From the NCBI GenBank assembly GCA_934567745.1, contig CAKTJM010000080.1, positions 1 to 8,702 of the forward strand: a DNA stretch of 8,702 nucleotides, read 5' to 3'. The notes beneath the pieces were generated by a model, which was not told where the DNA came from, did no database searches, and saw only the letters and a list, made by a program, of their open reading frames with translations. The first letter of the stretch is position 1; the number at the start of each line of letters is the position of its first letter. The position numbers and the translations under genes are program-made. The stretch comes from an uncultured Eubacteriales bacterium. GTDB taxonomy: Bacteria > Bacillota > Clostridia > Oscillospirales > Oscillospiraceae. This document shows, piece by piece, positions 1 through 7,573 of this stretch.

Positions 1-979
1 TGTCATGGACATTGCCGGGTGTCACGACTGTTTCCAGCACGAAACCGTTCTTGTCGCAGGCGGTATGCGCCTCATATCGATCCCGATTTTGAACTTGAGG
101 CGTGTGACTATCTGAGATCCAATGGATTTGCGGTAGATACGCAAGTCGGCTGCTCTGGATTTCGGATCGATTTCGGTTTGAAACTGCCGGACAGTTCCGA
201 TTATGTTCTTGCGATTGAATGCGATGGTGCAACGTACCACTCATCCAAAAATGCGCGTGACCGTGACCGCCTGCGGCAGGAAATCTTGGAACGCATGGGC
301 TGGAAATTCTATCACATCTGGTCTACGGATTGGTTCAGAAACAAATCGGTTGAGCAGCTTCGGCTTTTGGAAGCAGCTGCGGATGCAATCAAAAATCCGA
401 CGAAAGTTGACGCAAAGCCAGCCACCAGAAACATTTGAAGAGGTTGCAGGCGAAAATCATTTTGAATTTCCTGCGTATAAGGCAGCAGATTTTTTTGAGG
501 TCTGCCGAAATCATCACTACAGCGATTTTAAGGCGATCGTTAAGGAAATTTTGGAAGTAGAGGCACCTCTATCGGAAGATTTGTTTCTAAAGCGCATTGT
601 GTGGTATTTTAATCGTGAAAAGGTCACAAATGTCGTACAGAGAGCCTATGAGCAACAGATGTACGGATACCAGTGTTACGGCATCATCCGCAGGAATGGA
701 TCCCTGTATCTGGATAATGGAAAAGAGGCCCAGTTTAGATGCCCGGGCGATATTGAGCGTGACATCAAACAAATCGCACCAGAGGAATTAGCCGCTGGAA
801 TGTTTGAGATCCTGAAACAAAATGTAACTGCCGATAAGAGCGGGCTGTCCCGCTCTTTGGCTGCACAATGCGGAGTGACACGTGTCGGTAAAGCTATCAA
901 TGCAGCGATGGACTCTGCACTGGATGTTCTCCAGGATCGTATCATTGTCGATGGCGAGCAGATTTACTTGAAGCAATAA
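1..979 (+). pseudogene. 3' fragment of a DUF4011/DUF3320-type helicase with Vsr-like nuclease domain, frameshifted
   Basis: This is the C-terminal part of a very large protein; the superfamily I helicase part would lie before the window. In the frame of base 1, bases 85-385 encode a Vsr-like nuclease domain (REase_MTES_1575 type): Asp at 169-171 (GFRIDFGL), then IECDGATYH at 214-240 with Glu, Asp and His, then a RDRDRLRQ stretch and the IWSTDW motif at 316-333. That frame stops at 436-438. The DUF3320 domain follows in the next frame, from about PPETFEEVAG (near 421) to the TAA at 977-979. Removing one A from the AAAAA run at 390-394 would join the two, so an indel there or nearby is likely. 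Related helicase-Vsr proteins act in antiphage defence; a defence role here is inference. The first 28 codons do not resemble the usual linker. A sequencing error instead of a true pseudogene is possible. Confidence 0.66.
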
Positions 980-998
980 TAGTACTTACACCAGGAAA

Positions 999-1027
999 GA
1001 GGCAGGAACCAAGACGGTCCCTGCCTC
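999..1027. terminator. Hairpin between convergent genes, probable bidirectional terminator
   Basis: Two 12-base arms (999-1010 and 1016-1027) around a 5-base loop. Read on the + strand there is one A-C mismatch; read on the - strand the same position is a G-U pair, so the stem is fully paired for transcripts of the chaperone operon. The - strand reading is followed by TTTCC, the + strand reading by TCCTTAT, so neither has a strong U-tract. It lies 20 bases after the helicase fragment and 96 bases after rpiB. Confidence 0.5.
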
Positions 1028-1084
1028 TCCTTATACGCCAAATGAATCTACCCTTAAGTCCTGCTAATATCAAATAATATAAGG

Positions 1085-1114
1085 AAAAAACAACTTAGAG
1101 TTTGCTCCCACAAG
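1085..1114 (-). terminator. Weak terminator-like sequence just after rpiB
   Basis: Directly after the rpiB stop, the - strand has a poor imperfect stem (CTT/AAG and GAG/CTC around a CAAA loop, with a bulge, 1094-1114) and then GTTG followed by six T (1085-1090). The T-run is good but the stem is weak. It may only slow polymerase before the stronger hairpin at 999-1027. Confidence 0.22.
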
Positions 1115-1122
1115 GTAGATCC

Positions 1123-1557
1123 TCACTTCTCCATATCGCTGATCAGCCCGACGCGGCGCGCGTGGCGGCCGCCCTCGAACTGCGTGTCCAGGAAGACCTC
1201 GACGATGCGCTCGGCCAGGTTGCCGCCGACGATCCCCGCGCCCATGGCCAGCATGTTCGCGTCGTTGTGGCGGCGGGTCATCTCCGCCGAGAGCGGATCG
1301 CCGCACAGCGCGCAGCGGATGCCCTTGACCTTGTTCGCGGCGATCGAGATGCCGATGCCGGTCGTGCAGATGACGATCCCGCGGTCGCAGGCCCCGGAGG
1401 CCACGGCCTCCGCCGCCGCCTTTCCGAAGACGGGATAGTCACAGCTCTCCTTGCTGTCGCAGCCATAGTCGTGATAGGCCACGCCCCTCTTGTCCAGGTA
1501 CGCCTTGATCCTCTCCTTCAGGTCATAGCCGCCGTGGTCCGATCCGAGTGCGATCAT
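1123..1557 (-). CDS. rpiB: Ribose-5-phosphate isomerase B (RpiB/LacAB family)
   Basis: It interconverts ribose 5-phosphate and ribulose 5-phosphate in the non-oxidative pentose phosphate pathway, in the cytosol. From the start chosen here it has 144 residues, a normal length. Visible motifs are GSDHGG near the N-terminus (Asp7, His8), the catalytic Cys64 in VICTTGIGISIAANK, His97 in RRHNDANML, and the C-terminal FEGGRHARRV phosphate-binding segment. The usual CGTGIG motif reads CTTGIG. An ATG six bases further upstream (1561-1563) would give 146 residues, but the GGAGG at 1567-1571 is only 3 bases from it and 9 bases from the ATG chosen here. It is the last gene of the operon, 22 bases after the PHP gene. 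A family member acting on allose or galactose 6-phosphates cannot be excluded, though no sugar-specific genes are nearby. Confidence 0.93.
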   Translation of the reverse strand: MIALGSDHGGYDLKERIKAYLDKRGVAYHDYGCDSKESCDYPVFGKAAAEAVASGACDRGIVICTTGIGISIAANKVKGIRCALCGDPLSAEMTRRHNDANMLAMGAGIVGGNLAERIVEVFLDTQFEGGRHARRVGLISDMEK

Positions 1558-1566
1558 CGTCATGCT

Positions 1567-1575
1567 CCTCCTTTT
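1567..1575 (-). promoter_or_regulatory. Ribosome binding site deciding the rpiB start
   Basis: The - strand reads AAAAGGAGG. It is 3 bases from the first ATG (1561-1563) and 9 bases from the second (1555-1557). The second spacing is the normal one, which favours the shorter RpiB. The site lies in the gap between the PHP gene and rpiB. Confidence 0.6.
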
Positions 1576-1579
1576 GTCG

Positions 1580-2383
1580 TCAGTCCAGTTTGTACATGTC
1601 CGGCTTGCGCTCGTGGTACACCGCCGCGTAGCGGAAGCCGCAGTCCTGCATCATCTGATAGGCCGCGCGCACCCCGCGCCCGATCGGCTCCGTGGCGTGC
1701 GCGTCCGAGCCGACCGTGATGAACTCCCCGCCGACCGAGCGGAACTCCCGCAGGATCGGCAGCCATTCGCCCAGCGTCTGGCCCTTCCAGGTGTTGATCT
1801 CGATGCCCCGGCCGCTCTCCGCCGCCAGGCGCAGGATCTCGTGGATCTCGTCGCGCCAGCGCCGCAGGTCCGGCCTGTCGAAGTCTCCCGTCATGTAGCG
1901 CAGGGGGTAGATGATATGGCCCATCACGTCGTAATACGGACCGGCCGCCAGGACCAGCAGCGAGGCGAAGTAGTCGTCCAGCGCCCGCACGCAGTCCTCG
2001 GTGCTCTCATAGGGCACGAAGTAGAAGTCCTTCCCCCCCGCCGCCGGGCTGAGGTTGTGGACGGACCCGATCACGAAGTCCAGCCCCGGCTCCGACAGGA
2101 TCTTGTCGGACGCCGCCGGGTCGAGGTGGCCGCAGCCGAACTCCAGCCCATACGGCAGGTCGAGCTGGGTCCCGTACCGGGCCAGCATCTCCGTCCGCTG
2201 TGCGCGCAGGGGCGCCCAGTCGAAGGTCGGCGTCGGCGCGCCCTCCAGGCTCAGCAGATCGCAGTGGTCCGTGAGCGTCAGGCAGCTCAGACCGTACTGG
2301 ACCGCCGTGCGGGCCATCTCGGCCATGGGGATCGAGCCGTCCGGGGAACAGCTCGAATGGGTGTGGCAATCAGCGAAGAACAT
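1580..2383 (-). CDS. PHP-domain phosphatase, histidinol-phosphatase (HisJ/HisK) family
   Basis: A 267-residue protein with the full metal-binding set of the PHP fold: HTHSSCSPD at 7-15 (His7, His9, Asp15), TDH at 38-40, GLEFG at 79-83 (Glu81), GSVH at 106-109, GH at 155-156, EIN at 195-197 and GSDAH at 225-229. The length and motif order match the HisJ-type histidinol-phosphatases, which dephosphorylate L-histidinol phosphate in histidine synthesis and usually use three metal ions. No other his gene is in the window, so the substrate is uncertain; other PHP phosphoesterases look similar. The ATG at 2381-2383 has GAGGTG at 2389-2394, and the dnaJ stop TGA (2393-2395) overlaps that site. Translation is therefore probably coupled to dnaJ. 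rpiB follows 22 bases later, so both enzymes should be transcribed with the chaperones. Confidence 0.85.
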   Translation of the reverse strand: MFFADCHTHSSCSPDGSIPMAEMARTAVQYGLSCLTLTDHCDLLSLEGAPTPTFDWAPLRAQRTEMLARYGTQLDLPYGLEFGCGHLDPAASDKILSEPGLDFVIGSVHNLSPAAGGKDFYFVPYESTEDCVRALDDYFASLLVLAAGPYYDVMGHIIYPLRYMTGDFDRPDLRRWRDEIHEILRLAAESGRGIEINTWKGQTLGEWLPILREFRSVGGEFITVGSDAHATEPIGRGVRAAYQMMQDCGFRYAAVYHERKPDMYKLD

Positions 2384-2388
2384 CGGCG

Positions 2389-2394
2389 CACCTC
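2389..2394 (-). promoter_or_regulatory. Ribosome binding site of the PHP gene overlapping the dnaJ stop
   Basis: GAGGTG on the - strand, 5 bases from the ATG. Its first bases are part of the dnaJ TGA stop codon (2393-2395), so ribosomes ending dnaJ sit on the start region of the next gene. This arrangement is typical of translational coupling. Confidence 0.6.
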
Positions 2395-3565
2395 ACTTCT
2401 TGCCGCGCTTGCGGCCGCCGAAGAAGCCCTTCGCCTCCTCGTGGTGCGGGGCCGCGCTCGGCTCCTCGCCCATCGTCTCGCCGAAGCGGCGCAGGGCCTC
2501 CTTCTGCTCCTCGTTGAGGTTCCGCGGGACCTGGACCCGCACCGTGACGAACTGGTCGCCGCGGCCGCGGCCGTTCAGGTCCGGCACGCCCTTGCCGCGC
2601 AGACGGAGGGTCGTCCCCGGCTGGGTGCCCGCCGGGACGGTGCACTTGATGCGCCCGTCGAGGGACGGGATCTCGATCTCCGCGCCCAGCGCGGCCTGTA
2701 AGAAGCTGATGTCCTGGTCGAGGTAGATGCTCGTGCCGTCGCGGCGCAGCTGCGCGTGGGGCCGGACGTTGATGCCGACGATCAGGTCGCCGGCCGGGCC
2801 GCCGTTGCGGCCCATGTCGCCCTGCCCGCGGACGGAGATGGCCTGGCCGTTGTCGATGCCCGCGGGCACCTTGACGTGGACCTTCTTCTGACGGCGCACG
2901 CCGCCGGAGCCGTTGCAGCTCTTGCACGGCTGGTGGATGATCTTGCCCTCGCCGCGGCAGTTGGGGCAGACGGTGGTCGTGCTCATCACGCCCAGGACCG
3001 TCCGCTGCTGCATCCGCACCGTGCCGGTGCCGTGGCAGTTGGGGCAGACCTCCGGCGTGGTGCCGGGGGCGCAGCCGGTGCCCTTGCAGTCGCCGCAGGC
3101 CTCGACGTGGCTGATCGTCACGTCGCGCTCGCAGCCGAAGGCGGCCTCCTCCAGCGTCAGGCTCAGCGACGCGCGGACGTTCGCGCCCTTGGACGGGCCG
3201 GTCTTCGACTGACCGCCGCCCCCGAAGCCGCCGCCAAAGCCGCCGAACCCGCCGCCGCCGAAGAACGACCCGAAGATGTCGCCCATGTCGAACCCGCCGA
3301 AGCCGCCGGCCCCGCCGGCGCCCGCGCCGAAGTTCGGATCGACGCCTGCGAAGCCGAACTGGTCGTACTTCGCGCGCTTTTCCTTATCAGAGAGGACCTC
3401 ATAGGCCTCGTTGATCTCCTTGAACCGCGCCTCGGCGTCCTTGTCGCCGGGGTGCAGGTCGGGGTGGTTCTGCTTGGCGAGCTTGCGGTAGGCCTTTTTC
3501 AGCTCGTCGTCGGAAACGCCCTTCTTGACGCCCAGCACCTCATAAAAATCACGTTTGTCTGCCAT
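2393..3565 (-). CDS. dnaJ: Chaperone DnaJ (Hsp40), full-length type I
   Basis: A co-chaperone that delivers unfolded clients to DnaK and stimulates its ATPase. It has 390 residues and all four parts of a type I DnaJ. The J-domain is at about 5-70 with HPD at 34-36. A Gly/Phe-rich linker at about 80-118 includes the DIF motif (96-98). Four CxxCxGxG zinc repeats follow at 157-164, 174-181, 200-207 and 214-221, then the C-terminal substrate-binding domains up to about 350. The tail ([12 protein letters not shown]) is basic. The ATG at 3563-3565 is preceded by GAGGTGAG. It follows dnaK by 126 bases, an unusually wide gap for this operon that holds a stable hairpin. Its stop overlaps the ribosome binding site of the PHP gene. 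Confidence 0.98.
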   Translation of the reverse strand: MADKRDFYEVLGVKKGVSDDELKKAYRKLAKQNHPDLHPGDKDAEARFKEINEAYEVLSDKEKRAKYDQFGFAGVDPNFGAGAGGAGGFGGFDMGDIFGSFFGGGGFGGFGGGFGGGGQSKTGPSKGANVRASLSLTLEEAAFGCERDVTISHVEACGDCKGTGCAPGTTPEVCPNCHGTGTVRMQQRTVLGVMSTTTVCPNCRGEGKIIHQPCKSCNGSGGVRRQKKVHVKVPAGIDNGQAISVRGQGDMGRNGGPAGDLIVGINVRPHAQLRRDGTSIYLDQDISFLQAALGAEIEIPSLDGRIKCTVPAGTQPGTTLRLRGKGVPDLNGRGRGDQFVTVRVQVPRNLNEEQKEALRRFGETMGEEPSAAPHHEEAKGFFGGRKRGKK

Positions 3566-3600
3566 CGCTTCTCACCTCACTGTTGGTCCTTTGAACAGCC

Positions 3601-3633
3601 CGCGAGGGGACAGGCTTCCCTGTCCCCTGCGCG
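3601..3633. repeat. GC-rich palindrome between dnaK and dnaJ
   Basis: A perfect 9-base-pair stem GGGGACAGG/CCTGTCCCC (3606-3614 and 3619-3627) with a 4-base loop. An A-T pair and, after a one-base bulge, four more pairs (3601-3604 with 3630-3633) extend it. On the operon strand it is not followed by a U-tract, so it is more likely an RNA-processing or stability element, a partial attenuator, or a copy of a dispersed GGGGACAGG palindrome of the kind I recall from clostridial genomes. That last point is from memory and unchecked. Confidence 0.6.
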
Positions 3634-3691
3634 GCGCATAGGATCTGTATCGAAAACGTTCTTCTCTGGTATCGTCTGGATCGGCCGTCGA

Positions 3692-5551
<1,860 letters not shown>

Positions 5552-5559
5552 GATGTGTT

Positions 5560-5566
5560 CCTCCTT
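5560..5566 (-). promoter_or_regulatory. Strong ribosome binding site of dnaK
   Basis: AAGGAGG, 8 bases before the dnaK ATG. This is the best match to the consensus in the operon and fits the need for much DnaK. The rest of the grpE-dnaK gap (5552-5610) shows no convincing promoter or terminator. Confidence 0.7.
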
Positions 5567-5610
5567 ATATTTGAAACAATGGATGTGTGTATGTCAGTTG
5601 GATGGATCGC

Positions 5611-6150
5611 TCAGTTGGCGACCTTGACCATCGCGTGGCGGATGACCTTGTCGCCGAGCTTGAAGCCGGTCTGGAAGACCTCTGCCACGGTATTCTCCCC
5701 CAGGCTCTCGTCCTCCATGTGCATGACGGCGTCATGCAGGTTGGGATCGAAGGGCTGACCCAGGGCGGGGATCTCTTCGATGCCGAGCTTTTCGAGCACG
5801 CCCTTGAGCTGGGCCATGGTCATCTGGACGCCCTTGGCATAGGCCTCGTCGGCGGTCTCCTGCTTCAGCGCGCGCTCCAGGTTGTCGTAGACCGGCAGGA
5901 ACTCCTTGGCGGTGTCCGCCTTGGCGGTGGACCACGCGGTCTCCTTCTCCTTCTGGCTGCGCTTGCGGTAGTTGTCGTATTCGGCCAGCAGGCGGAGGTA
6001 CTTGTCCTCGTGCTCCCGCACGGCGGCCTTCACGGCCTCCTCGACGGAGGGCGTCTCTTCCTTGGTCTCGCTCTCGATGGTGGCCTCCTCGGGGGCGGTG
6101 GTCTCTTCCGGCTCCTGCTGCGGAGCCTGGTCCTTGTCCTTCTTGCTCAT
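5611..6150 (-). CDS. grpE: Nucleotide exchange factor GrpE
   Basis: A homodimeric cofactor that releases ADP from DnaK and so resets the chaperone cycle. It has 179 residues, a usual size. The first 38 residues are a disordered, Glu/Thr/Pro-rich acidic tail. The long dimerising helix follows (about 40-100, with YLRLLAEYDNYRKR at 51-64 and PVYDNLERAL at 86-95). The C-terminal beta domain includes PFDPNLHDAV at 133-142 and the GrpE signature with GFKLGDKVIRHAMVKV at 162-177. The ATG at 6148-6150 is 14 bases after hrcA. Its AGGAGG (6161-6166) overlaps the hrcA TAG stop, so it is probably translated by coupling to hrcA. Confidence 0.98.
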   Translation of the reverse strand: MSKKDKDQAPQQEPEETTAPEEATIESETKEETPSVEEAVKAAVREHEDKYLRLLAEYDNYRKRSQKEKETAWSTAKADTAKEFLPVYDNLERALKQETADEAYAKGVQMTMAQLKGVLEKLGIEEIPALGQPFDPNLHDAVMHMEDESLGENTVAEVFQTGFKLGDKVIRHAMVKVAN

Positions 6151-6160
6151 TGGGTCCTTG

Positions 6161-6166
6161 CCTCCT
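6161..6166 (-). promoter_or_regulatory. Ribosome binding site of grpE overlapping the hrcA stop
   Basis: AGGAGG on the - strand, 10 bases from the grpE ATG, sharing bases 6165-6166 with the TAG stop of hrcA (6165-6167). A second AAGGA lies closer to the ATG. The overlap suggests translational coupling of regulator and co-chaperone. Confidence 0.55.
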
Positions 6167-7241
6167 ATTCTTTCGGCTCAGTGTCCGGCGGCTCCGGCAC
6201 GGCGGCGGGCGATGGGATCTCGCCCTTCCCGAACATCCGCGTCAGGCCCTCGGCGAAGTAGGACAGCCGCGCGGCCAGGTCTGCATAGTCCATCCGCGTG
6301 GGTCCGACCACGCCGATGACGCCCTGCATCCCGCCGCCGATGTCGTAGCGGGCCATGATGACGCTGGAATCCTTCAGCTCGTCGGCCACGTTCTCGGGGC
6401 CGATGAGGATCTTGACGTTGTCCCCGGGCACGTCCGGCAGGTTCGTCGAGCTGCCCATCTCCGAGAGGTAGTTCATGAGCGGCTCGGCCTTCTCCAGGCT
6501 CTGGTACTCCGGGTGCGCCAGGAGGTTCGGGATCCCGGCGGTGTGGACGACGTTGGTCTCGAGCTCCTCCAGGACCTCCATGGCGAAGGACGTGACGAGG
6601 GTGATGAGGGCGTAGGCCTCGTCGCCCGCGTGGCTGGCGACCTTCATGAGCGCGGGGTCGAACTCCTCCAGGGTCAGCCCGGTGAACGACGTGTTCAGCA
6701 GGGTGCCGAGGAGCTGCAGCTGCGGCGCGGAGATCTCATAGGTGAGCTGGAACAGCTTGTTCTTCACGAGCTGGCCATCCGTCATCAGGACGGCGATGAA
6801 CGCGTCCTTCCCGACCATGAGGAGGTCGTAGCGGAGGATGACGGCTTTCTTCGAGCCCGTGGTGAGGGAGAAGGCCGGGTAGTTCGTCAGCTGGGAGATG
6901 GTGCGGCGGGCCTGGTTCATGACCTTGTCGAGCTCGCGGATCTTCAGGTCGAGCGCCTCGTTCATCCGCTCGGTCTCCTGCATGGTCAGGCGGTGCTCCT
7001 CCATCAGCTCGTTGACGTACAGCCGGTAGCCCTTGGCCGACGGGATACGCCCGGCGGAGGTGTGCGGCTGCTCGAGCAGGCCCATGCTCTCCAGCTCCGC
7101 CATCTCGTTGCGGATGGTGGCGGAGGAGACCTTCAGGCCCGCGCTGGCCACGATGGCCTTCGAGCCGACCGGCTCGGCCGTCTGGATGTAGTTCTCCACG
7201 ATGACCCGAAGGATCTGCCGTTTCCGTTCTGAAAGTTCCAT
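6165..7241 (-). CDS. hrcA: Heat-inducible transcription repressor HrcA
   Basis: A DNA-binding repressor of class I heat-shock genes. It binds CIRCE, and in the systems studied it needs GroEL to stay active, so stress relieves repression. From the chosen start it has 358 residues. The N-terminal winged helix covers about 1-76 with SSATIRNEM (39-47), SMGLLEQPHTSAGRIPSAKGYR (52-73) and LYV, the hallmark region of the family. A GAF-like dimerisation domain and the IGPEN and GVIGVVGPTRMDY motifs follow. The ATG at 7239-7241 is chosen because AAAGGAGG (7252-7259) lies 10 bases upstream and the protein then begins MELSERKRQILR, as in relatives. A longer frame from a GTG at 7292 would start inside CIRCE and is rejected. 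It is the first gene of the operon and controls itself. Confidence 0.97.
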   Translation of the reverse strand: MELSERKRQILRVIVENYIQTAEPVGSKAIVASAGLKVSSATIRNEMAELESMGLLEQPHTSAGRIPSAKGYRLYVNELMEEHRLTMQETERMNEALDLKIRELDKVMNQARRTISQLTNYPAFSLTTGSKKAVILRYDLLMVGKDAFIAVLMTDGQLVKNKLFQLTYEISAPQLQLLGTLLNTSFTGLTLEEFDPALMKVASHAGDEAYALITLVTSFAMEVLEELETNVVHTAGIPNLLAHPEYQSLEKAEPLMNYLSEMGSSTNLPDVPGDNVKILIGPENVADELKDSSVIMARYDIGGGMQGVIGVVGPTRMDYADLAARLSYFAEGLTRMFGKGEIPSPAAVPEPPDTEPKE

Positions 7242-7251
7242 CCTTCTGCGG

Positions 7252-7259
7252 CCTCCTTT
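7252..7259 (-). promoter_or_regulatory. Ribosome binding site deciding the hrcA start
   Basis: AAAGGAGG on the - strand, 10 bases before the ATG at 7239-7241. It fixes the start of HrcA and excludes the GTG 51 bases upstream, which has no such site and lies in the operator. Confidence 0.7.
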
Positions 7260-7285
7260 GACGTGGAAGGTTCGTCCTTCTCGGT

Positions 7286-7312
7286 TTAGCACTCATCATC
7301 CCTGAGTGCTAA
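7286..7312 (-). promoter_or_regulatory. CIRCE operator (HrcA binding site)
   Basis: A perfect copy of the consensus: TTAGCACTC (7286-7294), 9 bases, GAGTGCTAA (7304-7312); one more T/A pair extends the symmetry to 7285 and 7313. It starts 4 bases after the -10 box of the left-facing promoter and covers the expected transcription start (about 7310). Bound HrcA would therefore block initiation. In the transcript it would form a hairpin at the very 5' end, about 45-70 bases before hrcA. Confidence 0.98.
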
Positions 7313-7316
7313 AGCT

Positions 7317-7345
7317 ACTGTAGCACTTCGCCCCCAAGATGTCAA
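7317..7345 (-). promoter_or_regulatory. Sigma-A type promoter of the hrcA-grpE-dnaK-dnaJ operon
   Basis: On the - strand TTGACA (7340-7345), a 17-base spacer, and TACAGT (7317-7322). This is a consensus -35, ideal spacing and a good -10. It is the only promoter seen for the six-gene unit and sits directly before CIRCE, so control is by repression and not by an alternative sigma factor. Confidence 0.88.
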
Positions 7346-7359
7346 GAGGGCGGGGGAGG

Positions 7360-7401
7360 TTTTCTGAAAACTTTTTCACTTTTTCTGTTTTTCATATTTT
7401 T
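7360..7401. other. Run of short T-tracts upstream of the heat-shock promoter
   Basis: Five T-tracts of 4-5 bases begin at 7360, 7372, 7380, 7388 and 7397 (A-tracts on the operon strand), in otherwise GC-rich DNA. They start about 14 bases upstream of the left-facing -35 box. They may bend the DNA or help RNA polymerase contact. The spacing of 8-12 bases is close to but not exactly one helical turn. The rest of the 7402-7499 stretch shows no gene and only weak inverted repeats. Confidence 0.4.
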
Positions 7402-7499
7402 ACCGGGCAGGGGTGCCAGTTTTCGGGCGTTTTTTGCAGCGCAGCTGGGAGACTGCTGATCTCCTGTGGCATATGGGACGATCCGACCGGGAACGTCCG

Positions 7500-7528
7500 T
7501 TGACACCGCTCCGCATCTGCGGTACACT
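7500..7528 (+). promoter_or_regulatory. Sigma-A type promoter of the PF06541 membrane protein gene
   Basis: TTGACA (7500-7505), 17 bases, TACACT (7523-7528); the expected start is near 7535 and the ATG is at 7574. The spacer contains CCGCA-TC-TGCGG (7511-7522), a small palindrome that could be an operator. The leader is AT-rich (ATATCATATCATATA), then AGGAG. Confidence 0.78.
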
Positions 7529-7562
7529 GGGGGCACGATCCACACCTTATATCATATCATAT

Positions 7563-7567
7563 AGGAG
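7563..7567 (+). promoter_or_regulatory. Ribosome binding site of the PF06541 gene
   Basis: AGGAG, 6 bases before the ATG at 7574-7576. Together with the promoter upstream it supports this start. Confidence 0.6.
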
Positions 7568-7573
7568 ACGCCT

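Noticed and set aside
1562..2701. A 379-codon + strand frame opposite the PHP gene and the end of dnaJ
   Set aside because: It is antisense to a gene with the full set of PHP metal motifs; no domain is recognisable in the + strand product.
3020..3095. Regularly repeated motifs in this stretch as a CRISPR or DNA repeat
   Set aside because: They encode the CxxCxGxG zinc repeats of DnaJ; the spacing and sequence vary as expected for a protein motif.
5552..5610. A separate promoter for dnaK in the grpE-dnaK gap
   Set aside because: A CTGACA and a TATAAG can be found on the - strand, but they are 22 bases apart, too far for a normal promoter.
6150..7232. A 360-codon + strand frame opposite hrcA
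   Set aside because: It mirrors the HrcA codons, has no ribosome binding site or recognisable motif, and is explained by high GC at third positions.
7242..7292. N-terminal extension of HrcA by 17 residues from a GTG at 7290-7292
   Set aside because: The GTG lies inside CIRCE, has no ribosome binding site, and relatives start at MELSERK-like sequence; the ATG at 7239-7241 has AAAGGAGG at good spacing.
7359..7376. GTTTTC/GAAAAC inverted repeat followed by five T, as a + strand terminator
   Set aside because: The stem is short and almost all A-T, and no + strand gene ends upstream of it.
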